Below are positions 27,848-39,947 of a DNA stretch of 64,000 nucleotides, one piece after another. Position numbers and translations under genes: made by a program. This stretch comes from Skeletonema tropicum (Eukaryota; Bacillariophyta; Thalassiosirophyceae; Thalassiosirales; Thalassiosiraceae): the NCBI GenBank assembly GCA_037178625.1, contig CM074127.1, positions 2,418,001-2,482,000 on the forward strand, read 5' to 3'. Under the pieces are notes generated by a model. The model was given only the letters and a program-made list of their open reading frames with translations, had not been told where the DNA came from and ran no database searches. Every line of letters starts with the position of its first letter. Within the stretch, counting starts at the first letter, position 1.

Positions 27848-29065
27848 TTATTGTCCCCTCTTCTCCATCAATGCCTTCTTCACCTTCTTTTGCTGTTCAA
27901 TTATTTCATTGTGAGCCTTAATCCTTTCTGCTGCCAGTGCATTCGTCTCCTTCTCCTTCTTATTCATCAAATTCTTTACCTCGTCAAATATATTCTTGGG
28001 TTCTTGTCCCGGAACAGGCTTGGGAGGGTCCCAGATACCAAATGCCTTCTTCACACCCGGTTGCTTTAAGAGTAGACTTTGAAGTAGTGAGAATGAATTG
28101 TTCGTGGTCCAATACACAAATACGGCAGCGTTGAAATTCATAGTCATGGGCACCATGGCTACGGCAAGGGCGCGAAATACATTCACCATAGTCTTTCCTC
28201 TCGCTGGATCAGATGCCATCATTTGATCTTTGCCCACTTCTGTCATTAACAAGAAAGTTGTTGCACTCAATACGGGCATGATAACATAGGGATCGGGCAT
28301 GGTAAGGTCTGGAAACCATAGCATTCCACCCGTGGACAAGAGCTCTGGGAAGATTTCTGGAGCATTTTTCAATCCAAAGAAAAAACTCATGAACAAGGGT
28401 GCCGATGCCAAAGGAGCTAGGAGACTCCCCATCATGGAGCAATCATACTTTTTGAACAATGCTTTCATCTGCTGCGTGTACCTCAACTGAGCAGCCTGGT
28501 CGACGCCCCCTTTTTGTTTGTCCATTTGTTCCATTAATTTCTTCAATTCAGGTTGGCAATGTGCCATTCTCGAAGAGTTGCGCTGTCCCTTGACGAAGAG
28601 AGGGAATAGCAAGAAACGGAAGGCCAGAGTTGTACCAATGATAGAGTAGGAATAACAAGGAACACCTGCCGTTTCATTTATCCAATTCAACGCAACGAGT
28701 GCTTGATCGGATGGCCACCAAGTTGGTTCAAATGCGGCCATTTGCTCTGCAATCAATGCAGCAGAGTCAGTTGTCGATGATGTGGCAACACTGACAGCAT
28801 CAGTTGTAACAGTTGCATCAGGAGTTATGGGCTTTGAGCCAAAACTAGGAATGATGCTGGAATTGCCATCTGGGCTGTTATTTGTACTCATTTGTCTCCG
28901 ACATGGTATCAGTCTGCCCGCTTTGACTCCTGCAGATGTTGATGATTCATCGCACCTGTCCTGGCTTGGAGATGAGACACCCAACAGACATGTGTTGTTA
29001 CGAAGTAGATGAGAAGAAAGAGTTCTACTGCGAGCAGAAATCGTTCTTGGGGCTAAAGAGATCAT
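27848..29065 (-). CDS. OXA1: OXA1/YidC/Alb3-family insertase, probably mitochondrial
   Basis: 405 aa. The N-terminus is Arg/Ser-rich without acidic residues (MISLAPRTISARSRTLSSHL), fitting a mitochondrial presequence. The conserved core follows: LNWINETAGVPCYSYSIIGT, FRFLLFPLFVKGQRNSSRMA, the matrix loop with QPELKKLMEQM and RYTQQMKALFKKYDCSMMGS, LAPLASAPLFMSFFFGLKN, GGMLWFPDLTMPDPYVIMPV, and NFNAAVFVYWTTNNSFSLLQ. A charged C-terminal tail (MNKKEKETNALAAERIKAHN) would contact the ribosome. OXA1 inserts mitochondrially made proteins such as cytochrome oxidase subunits into the inner membrane. No ASAF motif is seen, which argues against the plastid Alb3 version. Divergent with the EEP gene (247 bp apart). 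Confidence 0.93.
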   Translation of the reverse strand: MISLAPRTISARSRTLSSHLLRNNTCLLGVSSPSQDRCDESSTSAGVKAGRLIPCRRQMSTNNSPDGNSSIIPSFGSKPITPDATVTTDAVSVATSSTTDSAALIAEQMAAFEPTWWPSDQALVALNWINETAGVPCYSYSIIGTTLAFRFLLFPLFVKGQRNSSRMAHCQPELKKLMEQMDKQKGGVDQAAQLRYTQQMKALFKKYDCSMMGSLLAPLASAPLFMSFFFGLKNAPEIFPELLSTGGMLWFPDLTMPDPYVIMPVLSATTFLLMTEVGKDQMMASDPARGKTMVNVFRALAVAMVPMTMNFNAAVFVYWTTNNSFSLLQSLLLKQPGVKKAFGIWDPPKPVPGQEPKNIFDEVKNLMNKKEKETNALAAERIKAHNEIIEQQKKVKKALMEKRGQ

Positions 29066-29312
29066 GCTGCTGTATTTCCTGGGTGGGTTTTGTCATCTAT
29101 ATTGGCAGTCTCTCGCCATGTCATTGTAGGGAGGAGGGGAAGGGGCTGGCATCTTCGGTGTGCTGGCAAGTGGCAAGCAAGACGGATCGCGCCAAAATTC
29201 ACGCCATGCAAAGCGCGATGCGCGATGTCGTCTGTCTCTAATCATAACCCTAACCCCATCATAGCCGCTGCACTCCGCTTCAGTAGCGCCAAGCTCGTCA
29301 CATAATAACATC

Positions 29313-30796
29313 ATGGTAGCAGTGAAACACCTCGCATCACCGGCAGCCATTCCTCGTCTGCCAGCATGCCTTTCCGTCCTTAGCTACAATGTTCTTCTGC
29401 CCAACTCTCAAGGTAAGTGTCATTTTGATTGGAGCAGGCGCAGATGTTGCTTGCATCTGCTGCACTTGCGTGATGTCTCGTTCAATCTAATCTTTATCTT
29501 CGTCTTCTTGGCTTGGTCTCGATTGCTTCAACTTTGCTTTGTCAAGATGGATGGTGGAATTATAAAATGTATCTCCCTCCATTGTCTCCACCCGATGAAG
29601 ACATTTCGACATGGGAGTATAGAAAGTCTCTCTTAATAGAAAGGATTGGTCTCATTAACGCGGATGTGGTTTGCCTTCAAGAAGTGTCACCATTATCATT
29701 CGAGGAGGATTTCAAGTTCATGACTGAAATTCTTGGCTATGATGGCGTAGAGCTGTTCCGTAAAGGGAGATTTCGACCAGCAACGTTTTGGAAGAAGGAT
29801 AGAGTTGAACTGGTCTGCCCAGCACAGCATAAAGATCGAACAATGCTTACTACATTTCGACTTCATGATTGCGATGAAGCTAACAACCAAGACAATTGGC
29901 ACGTATTGAATTGTCATTTGCAAGCTGGAAAACAGGGTGGTAGACGTGTCAGGCAGATGTTTGAAGGTGTAACAACTGCATACAAGACGGCAAAGAAACT
30001 GAAAGAAAAGAATCCTGAAGATATGAAGTTGATCGTTTGCGGAGATTTCAATGGCGGGAATGAGTGTGGAGCTGTGGAATTGTTGGAAAAAGGAATTGTC
30101 GATCAAGACTTTATTGAAGATGGCGAGCAGGTGTCAAGCAAGGCTAAGAAACTGCCCTTGTCTGCTCCATTGAATGATGCAATCTACATGGATAGAGAGG
30201 ATGATAATCCAGTGCCTTCCACACTTGTTGTACCGGAGCTAATATCAATCATGACAGAGCAAGGAAACATTGAGACTGCATACATGGAGCCACAATTCTC
30301 ACAGCAAGTCATCGATCGGCTTACAAGAATCTACAATCGATTCGCAAAAGACTCACCTGGTATGCAAATGACAAAGGCAGATGTAGAGGAATGGCTAACA
30401 ATCATCAATGGCCGGGTTGGTCGTGGGACTGAATTTCGTAACGCTGCAAAGTTCATGGGATGGAAGGAACCACCAACAGATCCTGATGAGAAGAAGGAAG
30501 ATCGTCCTCCAATCGTAATCCCGGACGATGGAGTATTAACTTTCTCCGATTTCGTGGCTGTATATTTAGATGAGCTGCGACAGGGCAAGTTCTGGGGAAT
30601 CGCATGGGATCTGGCTAGATTGGATGAACCTTTAGATGTTGATGATGTGTTTCAAGCACGGTATGACAGAATGTACTGCAGCGCATCACTCAAGCCAGCA
30701 GCAGTACTAGATACAATCTCGACACAGCCGTGTCCGAACAAACTTGAACCTTCTGACCATTTGCCTGTGTGTGCTTCATTTCAAATAAGAAAATAA
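29313..30796 (+). CDS. Endonuclease/exonuclease/phosphatase-family protein with EF-hand-like insert
   Basis: Exons 29313-29412 and 29547-30796 with a 134-nt GTAAGT...CAAG intron; the junction reads NSQ|DGWWNYKM. About 449 aa. Exon 1 gives LSVLSYNVLLPN, the first EEP strand with the metal-site Asn. Later motifs are DVVCLQEVSP (catalytic Glu), WHVLNCHLQAGKQ, KLIVCGDFNGG (Asp, Asn) and the C-terminal PSDHLPVCASF (Asp-His). Between the GDFN and SDH motifs sits an extra helical segment of about 130 aa (IYNRFAKDSPGMQMTKADVE, DDGVLTFSDFVAVYLDEL), where DDGVLTFSDF resembles half an EF-hand. The family includes CCR4-type deadenylases, nocturnin and phosphodiesterase 12; the substrate is not defined. 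The short N-terminus could be a mitochondrial signal. Confidence 0.85.
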
Positions 30797-30884
30797 GATA
30801 CATACTGTTCTACTCTGTACTAAAGTGTACAACAACTGTCCGATTTAAATAAGCATGCAACAACATCATTAGAGTTTGACACTC

Positions 30885-31682
30885 TCAAGGCTGCCAAGGT
30901 ACCACCCACCAAAACATCAATGCAAAGTGAAAGAAGGCCCCCACAATAACAAAGCAGTGCCAAATCTCATGAAATCCAAACTTGCCAGGAATGGGATTGG
31001 GTTGTTCCGATGAATATATGTAACCACCCACAGTATAGCACACCCCACCCAAAAAGAAAACAATCAAACCCGATATACCAATATACGGTACAATATACAA
31101 TGCCAAAAAGGCACCAAGCCACCCAATCGTAATATACATTGTCATTGACATCCATTTGGGAATAAAGTCGGGTCCAAATCTAGCCGTTACTACCATCCCT
31201 ATTATGGCCAAAAGCCACGCCACCCCCAAAAAGGACCATCCAATCACCGAATTATTCAGAAAGACAAGGCACAATGGAGTAAATGTCCCAGCAATCAATG
31301 GATAAATGGCAAGATAATCCAACATCCGTAACCGCGCTTCTACTTCGACCGAAGCATTAATTGCATGATGCAGTGTGGAACACCCGAATAAGAACATGAG
31401 TGATAATCCGTAGATACTAAAGCTGACAATTTTCCATGCATTCGCTGGAGGAGCTGAGGAGCGAGCTATGAGTAGTACAGTTCCCAGTAGGGATAGCATG
31501 CATGCGGATAGGTGAGATAGTGAATTGAAGACTTCATCTGTGGCGTGTTGCGAGTTATCCCGTGATAGGAGGCGGGTTTTGCCCACGTCGGCGAAGGACC
31601 AGGTTAGTGGTATTGGGCCGGCTGGTGCAGACTCTTCATCTTCTGCCCATTGATTGCTGCTGGTGTTGTTGTTTTCGCTCAT
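30885..31682 (-). CDS. PAQR/HlyIII-family seven-helix membrane protein
   Basis: 265 aa with about seven hydrophobic helices. Signature residues of the PAQR superfamily are all present: Glu and Ser-His in ATDEVFNSLSHLSA, FGCSTLHHAIN, MLDYLAIYPLIAGTFTPLC, and HEIWHCFVIVGAFFHFALMF with the paired His of the metal site. Despite the historic name hemolysin III, members are ceramidase-like or progestin/adiponectin receptor-like integral membrane proteins, and no toxin role should be read into this. A short Ser/Asn/Glu-rich cytosolic N-terminus precedes the core. Convergent with the EEP gene (88 bp between stops) and divergent from the ARF-GEF. Confidence 0.92.
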   Translation of the reverse strand: MSENNNTSSNQWAEDEESAPAGPIPLTWSFADVGKTRLLSRDNSQHATDEVFNSLSHLSACMLSLLGTVLLIARSSAPPANAWKIVSFSIYGLSLMFLFGCSTLHHAINASVEVEARLRMLDYLAIYPLIAGTFTPLCLVFLNNSVIGWSFLGVAWLLAIIGMVVTARFGPDFIPKWMSMTMYITIGWLGAFLALYIVPYIGISGLIVFFLGGVCYTVGGYIYSSEQPNPIPGKFGFHEIWHCFVIVGAFFHFALMFWWVVPWQP

Positions 31683-31985
31683 TCTAATAGAGTCGGACTG
31701 TTAGTCACTAGCAAGGCAAGAGTTCTATAGTGCTAATGGCATTGGCATGCACATTATGGACATGATGCATTACGAATTTTGTGAGCGATGAGCGAGCGAA
31801 CGGCGAAAAATTGTTTTTTCGCGGCGCGGGCGGACAATTTGTCCCCAGTTTTGTCCCCTGTCCGACGACACCGGTCAGCTGGGAATCCAAAAAAGTACAG
31901 CCAAGATCCAAATTCGACCATGAAAGAATGACCGTACCGTAGCTTATTGCTCAAACTTACACTAGCCCGCCCATTGGTAGCAACA

Positions 31986-34900
31986 ATGTCAGAAGTAGAA
32001 GGCAGCGCTAGTGACGCAGGGGGCTACGTCCCTCCGATTGCTTTAACGGCGCTAAAATCAAATGACTCTAACGGAAGCAGCGGCGGTAATAATGGAAATA
32101 GTGACAAAAGCAGTGTCTCTCCAGCTGCGACGGCGACGGCCGATCCTGAAACAACAACTAATGAAGAGCACAAAGAAGTTGATGAGCCTTCTTCTGTAAA
32201 TGAAGAGTCTTTGAAGCCGGCAGTGGAGAAAACTGCAGCACCGGTGACAGAGAAGGGAGGCGCGACGGCAGGTGGTCTCTTTGCTGGACTGTCCCTTTCG
32301 CCCAGCGCCCACACGAGCAACAGTGGCAGTGACTTGTCAAGTGCGGCCGCTGCAGCACCAACAACAGCTGCTGCTGAATCAGCTGCACAAGAGTCATCCT
32401 CTCGTTCTCCCACGCCAGTACATTCGAATGCGGCGGCGTCTCCAACATCTGCTGAATCTGTAAGTACTACGAAGGTCGCCTCTCCGGTGAATCATAAAAA
32501 TTCACCGCTGGTCAAACGGGGCAGTGCTACTGGTAGTTCTTTAGAAAAGGCGCCATCATTGCCTTTGTCTTCCAAACAACCACCCAGTAACAAAAGCACG
32601 CCAAAATCATCAGCAACCACGGCAAAAGATGTCGAACTACTATTACAAGTAACCGTCCTCCCACCCTCCTCTAAAAAATCCTCCTCCACTTCTTCTTCAT
32701 CCCAAACAACACCACTAATGAACAACACTACCGACACAACACTCCGCCTCCTACGTAAATTCTACACCAAATCATCCCCATCCATCCCTCAACATGCCGG
32801 TGGATTAAAACCTGTCTCGTGGTATGGATGGATGTTTGGTCCTTCCGTAGAAACTGCGGGGAATGAAGATCCGGCTTTAAAGTGTTATCATGAGTTTTCA
32901 GAGGCTCTGGGTATGAAGATGGAGGGTGGTGAGGATGGTGGTGGAGAGGTGGCAACATCTACTGCAGGAACAACAACTTCAGCAACAGCCAGCTGATAAT
33001 ACTTATGGAAGTGTAGGAGGAGAAGAAGATGTCATAGTCGAATCCATATTGGGACACAAAAATGACTCCCCCTCCAAGGCACGTACGACACTCGCATCAT
33101 TTATTCAATTGGTACATTGCTGGTGTTTGACTTCGGCACAGGTAGCTGAAGCACTATTGGAAAAGGCCTTGGATGAGAATAATGGTGGTGGTGGTAAATC
33201 TCATGACAGTGTGGTTACGGAAGAATTGTTAAGTTTGGCAATTAGTACGGCGAGTTCGTTGGTGGCTCATGGTTGTTTGGATGATTTGTATGTGAATATT
33301 GGTCATCCAGACAACAAGAGTGGTGGTGGTGGTAATAATAGTAGTAGTGTAACGGAGAGTAGTACTGGGGAAGAAACTCGAGAAATTGACGAAATTTTGG
33401 ACAGCACTGTTGATTCGGTTGGGGCACCCTCTCTAGTAAAGAAGGCTGTGAATGTATTGTCCGAATCGATATTTGCGGCTGATTTATCATTGGAGCAAAT
33501 TGAATTGGCCGCGTTGAAATTCTTATTGACTACTGGATGTCGTGTTGCGGCATGTTCCACTGACGATGGTGGTGGTGAGGAGAGTAAGACAATGATGGAG
33601 CCAATGCTACGGGGGGCGCATTTGCTCCAGACAGTTCGGATATGTTCTCATGTGTATCTGCAGACTGAGTCGAAGCCGAATAGGACAACTGCCAAGGCAG
33701 CCTTGCAGCAGCTTGTTATTAGTGTGTTTGTTCGATTGGAGAGGGCGATTGAACAACTTAAAGTGGAAGAGAAGGTGGATTCTTCATCAACCAAGGCTAC
33801 CACCACCAAATCTGCAGAGGGGAACGTTTGCTTCTCAAGATCACAGGGATGCGTATTTGGTGCTTAGGTCTTTGTGCAAATTGAGCATGCAGACATCAGC
33901 CTATTCATTCTCCAAGAGAAGGGAGCAGTGACTCGAATGAATCATCGTCAGGTGGCGATGCTGGTAATTCTGCCCCACCTGTCGCTGCGACAAACTCTTC
34001 CCCAGTTGTCTCTCATTTTGACAAACAAGCCCTTCAATCGCGTATCTTGGCATTGGAGCTCCTACTTCACATTTTGAAACACAAATCTGGTGGTTGTATC
34101 CTCTATGCTGGTCCAGAGTTTCACTACGCCATCCGCCAATACCTGTGTACCAGTCTACTCAAAAATACAACTAGTCCCGATACAACCATCGTGGAGTTGA
34201 GCTTGCGCCTCTTTGTTCCACTCATTCGTAATTTCCGCTCGCTATTGAAGACAGAGATTGAAGCGTTTGTTACCAATGTCTTCTTTGTTATTTTGGATTC
34301 GAAGAATAGCACCATCCAGCATAAACTGTTGGTCATTACATTATTTGAAGAGATTTGCAGTGACGCAACAACTCTGGCTGAAATTTTTCTCAATTATGAT
34401 TGTGATCTTTCTGCAGTGGATCTGTTCCAACGCATTGTGAATGCTTTGGGAAAGGTTTCGCGGGTAGGATTGACGGATGCCACTGGATCGGGTGCTACAG
34501 GCTCCTCGTTGCAATTTGTAGCTGGTGCAGGAGCCACACGTGCGGAAAAGATGAGGCAGGATCACCGTGAGTTGCGGTTGGCGGCAATGAATGCATTACG
34601 GCAGGTATTGGCAAGCTTACACTCAAGTATTGCAACACCTGTAAAAGTAGATGGGAACGGAGGAGATATTAGCGTGGATGAGGCCAGTTTGCAGCTGAAT
34701 TCTTTGGTCATCAATGGAAACGCGAGTGAGAAGACAGCGCATCTTTATGATACACCCACCAAGCCAGCTAGTGAAGATACTGCTGCAAAGAAAACTTTGG
34801 TGGAGATGTATGGTTCAAAAAAGAAACGAAGAGAAGAGGAATCTCAAGCAGCTTTGAAGTTTAACCAAAAGCCAACAGCCGGTTTGAAGTATGCGTCTGA

Positions 34901-37900
34901 AAAAGGACATTTAGACGCAGACGATCCAGTCGATGTCGCAAAGTATCTTCTCCGTAACAAAGATCTTTTTGATAAGGCTCAAATTGGAGAATATCTCGGT
35001 AGAGAAAAAGAGTGGCAGGGATGGTTTTGCATTGAAAGTTCTTCGAGCGTATGGAGAAGAGTTGGATTTTAAAGGAATGGAGTTTGATGAGGCTATTCGA
35101 TACTATTTGAGTGGCTTTCGTCTTCCTGGTGAAGCACAAAAGATTGATCGTATCATGGAAGTCTTCGCTGCTCGATACACTGACCAAAACTCTGCGGTGT
35201 TTCCCACTGCTGATGCGGCGTTTATTCTTGCATTTAGTATCATTATGCTGAACACTGATCTCCACAATCCAGCGATCAAAGAGGATCGCAAAATGACAAT
35301 TCAAAGTTTTCAACGCATGAATAGTGGAGTATGCGATGGAGGTGACTTTCCTGATGAGATGCTCGAGGATATTTTCAATCGAATTAAGACTAATCCCATC
35401 AGTTTGAAAGAAGATGATGATGCCAGAGAGAGTGCAGGCATTCAGAAAGGTGGAGCTGGTGCTCCATCGGCTTTGTCAACCGCAAGTGACTTTTTCTTTG
35501 GCAATCACTACGTTGATGAGGATAATACCAGAAAGTCAAACTACCAAAAGGAAGGGGATCAAATTATTCGAGACACTGAGTCAATGCTTCGTCAAAGAAG
35601 AAAAGCTACAAAGCATTCTTCAGGTAAAAAATCGCTACGGGAAAACTTGAAGAAGCGTGCGTCTGTCAACTTTGTTGGAACGGCTGATACAGGTTTGAAG
35701 GACGAATACGTAACACCCATGTTCGACGTGACTTGGGGCCCTGCATTAGCGGTATTTTCAACTGCAATTGAATCCGCCAACATCACTGAGAGTTCTCTTT
35801 CTTCGATTGCTACTGACGAGGAGATGGACCACGCAGTTGAGAATGCTGCTTCTGTTATCGACGTCTCGCTCAATGGTTTTCAACTGGCCATTTGCATTGC
35901 TGGTATTTGTGGAAACGAGACAGCGCGTGATGCCTATGTCCGAGCATTGTACAATTTTACCCGTCTTGGGAAAGGACGGCTTCTTTCTTCGCGTCACATT
36001 CAATGTGTGCAGTCTCTGTTGCGACTCGGTATTGACGATGGAGAACTTCTAGGCGTGTCATGGGAGCACATTTTCAGAGCGCTCGCCGAGGTAAATCGTC
36101 TTCAGCAACTTTGGGAAGTTAAGGCGAGAAGTGATAAAAAGAAAAGGGAAGATGACGATACAGATAGTGATACATCTTCTGACGCGGATGATATAAACTT
36201 TCCTCTTGAAGACGAAATGGACAAAAAAGGGATTGATGAGGCTAACGCCAAAGCAATTTATGGTGCCATTTCTCTCAACCTTGTTGATTCCATTTTCCAA
36301 CGCTCTTCGTATCTCTCGCGTCCATCACTGAAAGACTTTGTTTATCAGCTCTGTCGTGTATCACGGATGGAAATCTCTGGATATGGTGGGCATGTTGGAA
36401 GTGATGCCAATGATATTGATTTGACGAATGACCATTACATGAAGCATCATACTCTTGTTTCAGACAGCACCAGCAAGGTGGGTGTCGGTGGGAGTCAGCC
36501 TGCAATTTACAGTCTTCAAAAGCTTGTGGAAGTGACTCAATTCAATATGGAATCACGCCCCCGACTCATTTTTGCTGATATCTGGGGAACCATATCTACG
36601 CATTTGACGAGTACAGCTCTCCACGAAGAAGCAGCAGTGGCAATGTTCGCAGTAGATTCGTTGCGTCAACTCAGCATGCAGTTTTTGAATAGAGAAGAAC
36701 TCGGAGTGTTTGAGTTCCAGCGTAGATTTTTGAAGCCGCTCGAGACGATTATGTCCCGAAGTACGCATGTGAGTGTAAAGGAACATCTTCTCAGTTCAGT
36801 GGAACAACTAATTTTGATATACGGATTCGATGAGGGAGCTGAGTCTTCTGAAAAAGCAGCTGGAGATCAAAAACGAACTCATCAAGGGACACTTCGTAGT
36901 GGATGGCGGTCAGTTTTACTCGTACTTGGAACGGCTGGGCTTGATGAAGATGAGGCAGTTGCGTCCCAGGGATTTCAGCTGCTATCAGCTCAAATACAGC
37001 AATGTGTGTCGATTTGCAAAAAGAGCGATAGCGATAACGAAATGCCTATGTCTCTCCTGACAGAACATTTTGTCGATTTGGTTAATGCTCTCTTGCTTTA
37101 CGTTTCTGGGCAAAGTCAAGACCTCAGCTCCAAGTCACTAGAGAGTCTCATGGAGCTCTCTGACTTGCTCGCAGAAGGAAGTGTGTCAGTGTCACCAACT
37201 CGCAATAAGACTTCCGCAAGTCCCAGCTTCCACAATGATGAGCTTGAGCTGTGGTGGCCTATACTGCTGGGCTTGTCAAAGACGATGGGCGATGACAGAC
37301 ATGATGTTCGAGGGAATGGCTTGCAGACTTTGCTCAGCATCATTAACAAATATTTCTTCCCTTCATCACAAGGCAAAGAAGTTAAGGATAATGGCAACAG
37401 CTCGCCCCAGCACGGTGATTTGCAGACGTTGCAATTGATCTTCCGTGGGATATTGGTACCTGCGCTCGAATTCGAAGAAATGGATGGAAACAGCACGTCT
37501 GGCTATGCCCCAGAATTGCTTCCGCCAAAGTTTGTATACTATATCACTGCTCCTCCTTCTAGTACCCCCAATGCATCGGATAGAGGGCATCGAGAATGGA
37601 TAGGCACAACGTTTGATCACCTGATTGATGGTTGTATATCAATTTGTCTGAAGTCTATGGAAGCATTTGGCAATGACTCTTTGGTGGAAGAAGTCTTGGC
37701 AATGCTGAATAGCTGCCTTCTGTCTGATTCTGGTCACTTGGCTGTCAGAGGACTTCGTAGGTTGCAGCAGTTTGTCACGAAAGACTTGGATCTGAAAGAT
37801 ATTACAGACGATACGTGGGCTACAGTTTCACACATGCTGTTTCGGGTGTTGTCTATTAGAGGAATGCCCCCATCCCAGCCATCTGTTCCGGAAAGCGAAG

Positions 37901-38553
37901 GTGCTACCGATGAACAAAAGGAGCAGCTGAAGCAAGAACACAAGGATGCTATGGACGAGTTTATCCGTGAGCAGAAACTTTTCTCCAATAGAAGGTATAT
38001 TGGTTGTAATGCTGCAATGGTTATCGGGTCTCTTTTAACGGCCGAGACTATTGTAAAAAGCATGGGTGTGCAATGGTACATCTTCTTAATGAGTGGATTG
38101 GGCAAGGGAATAAAGGACTGGGAAAGAGCAGCAGAAATTTTGAGCTCTAGCGGCTCGGAGGAATCTTCTTCTCAACCCTCTCCACCACATTATTTGGAAA
38201 ATGTCCTGTATGCACGCAGATGGATGACTAAATTCATCCTCTCACTAACATCGCAGACTGATGTTGCAACTCTCGAAAATGCACAATTTCAACTAGTCCT
38301 GAAGGAAGAAACTGAATCTCTCCTTCATGCCTTCTTGAAGAAGGAAGCCGACGAATCTTGTTCTGCTGTGGACATGAGAAATGTATCGAAAATGGTCACA
38401 GACATACTCGAAGGCTTCAATGGGTTGAGTGATGAGAAACTGTCTGCCATGAAGTGGTTGTCTCCAGTACTCAGCACGTGTATTCAGACCAATAATACAA
38501 GTTTACGAACTTCGGTTCAGATATTGCTGACACGGTTGACTCAACAAAAGTGA
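31986..38553 (+). CDS. BIG/Sec7-type ARF guanine-nucleotide exchange factor, frame interrupted four times
   Basis: A long gene whose conserved blocks lie in successive frames. After a Ser/Thr/Ala-rich N-terminus, the DCB region gives LRGAHLLQTVRICSHVYLQ and NRTTAKAALQQL. The next block is DAYLVLRSLCKLSM, then the HUS region (SRILALELLLHILKHKSGGC, LSLRLFVPLIRNFRSLLKTE, NYDCDLSAVDLFQRIVNALG). The Sec7 domain starts with AQIGEYLGREKE and continues GFALKVLRAYGEELDFKG, FRLPGEAQKIDRIMEVFA, FILAFSIIMLNTDLHNPA with the catalytic Glu in PGEAQ. The HDS repeats run to 38553. Continuity requires a +1 step at about 32930-32995, 33775-33865, 33880-33930 and 35000-35025. The first could be a 64-nt GT-AG intron and the second a 43-nt one, but the third and fourth have no usable splice sites. 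Homologues activate ARF at the trans-Golgi. Confidence 0.85.
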
Positions 38554-38609
38554 AAGTAAATAACATTGAGTTGACTTGATAAAAAAATGGAACTAAAACT
38601 AATCATTGC

Positions 38610-39657
38610 TTATAATTTGATTCCAATTCTCTCACACCATAATGCATCAATGCATTTTATCCGCGGTGGTTGTGGTGAATTGATGAGATATCTCTGACGC
38701 AATTGCTCAAAGCATTCCATTATTAGTTCTTCGGCCTCTTGGCGCGACATTCCCTTTTGATATCTTTGATCGAGTACAGATAAGGCAAAGTTTGACCCGA
38801 ATCCATGGCAACCGTATGATAAGTTCTGTAATGATCCGTATTGGTCTAGCCAAAATAGTTTTGGTGACAGAAACGAAGGTAGGATCTCTGGTTGTTGCAG
38901 AACTACTACTTTCTTCTGAATCATGTTGATTTCATCACCCTGCGTCTCATCGTCAGTATTGCTCTTGGATGACAGTCTATAAGCGGATGATGCATCAGAC
39001 ACTTGTTTTTGCACTCTATCCGAAAATGATGATGATGCACTGGAAGAACTCCCCAATGAGGAGGCGCTACATCTCACCATGCCACCAACAAGAAGACAAA
39101 GCTGTAGCGGTTGACGAGATCTCATTCTCGTGGCAATTTCTTTTCTAGCAAAGTAAGCAATCGATTCAGCATCAAGTCCAGCTGGAGATATAGAACCCAA
39201 CGGTGTTACATTTGTAGTTGTTGCTGCTGATGAGTCTTCTCCGTCAAAGGTACAAACGATATCATTGCCAAGACCAGCTTCATATTCCCTCACTTGTGTG
39301 TGAATTTTGAGTGTTCCAGCCATTCTATCCGCATCGGCTGCATCTCCAGCGAATCCAACCACAATCGCCTGCTGCTCTAAACTTCGCCTATTCAATAAGT
39401 AGTTGCCGTTGTTGTATCTATCATTGTCACCATGTAATTTAAGAGCAGTATCTCCACCACCATCATGTATCACAGCAAGTTTGTCAATATTGGAAGAAGT
39501 CAATGAAATGCCTCCGCCGCCAGAGGAACTTGTGTCTGCGCCCATCATGACAAAATCTCTTCCTACGATGCCGATGACTGTGTCCTGGCCCGCTGCTGAT
39601 TGTTGGGCGGATACATTTCTGTATGATAGGAGGAGGATCAGGTACGGTAGCTTCATG
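38610..39657 (-). CDS. 20S proteasome beta-4 (PSMB2-like) subunit
   Basis: About 348 aa from ATG 39657; the frame stays open to 39986 with a further ATG at 39776. The core matches beta-4: DTVIGIVGRDFVMMGADTSS, IVVGFAGDAADADRMAG, YFARKEIATRMRSRQPLQLC, LFWLDQYGSLQNLSYGCHGF, GSNFALSVLDQRYQKGMSRQ and LRQRYLINSPQPPRIKCID. Beta-4 is a structural, non-catalytic ring subunit of about 200 aa without a propeptide; here there are Ser/Asp/Asn-rich inserts after the first strand and before LFWLDQYG. The start is odd: MKLPYLILLLSYRNVSAQQ looks like a signal peptide, unexpected for a cytosolic/nuclear complex. A missed first exon or use of a different start could explain this. Confidence 0.85.
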
Positions 39658-39947
39658 GTGATGTTAGTTTTGTGTTGGGTGAGGTTGGGTGTTGGGTTTG
39701 GGATTGGGAGGGGGATGAGAGGGGATAGGACCACGGACAGGAATAGGACGCTATTTTTCCGGACAGTAGCGGACATTTTTTGGCGGGCAGTATCTTTTCG
39801 AGATACGAACGTAATAACACTTGTTCTGAATAATTTGACAACACACCAATGCAATGGTACTTTTTGTTCGGCAACATCCCCATCAGTAGTTGCGTATCGT
39901 AGTAGAGAGAGAGACAGATTCAGATTCACGCAGATCCACACTCCAGC

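Noticed and set aside
33775..35072. Programmed +1 frameshifting at stop codons in the ARF-GEF gene.
   Set aside because: At two of the sites the conserved motif in the new frame begins well before the old frame reaches its stop, so the shift is not at the stop; no shared slippery heptamer was found.
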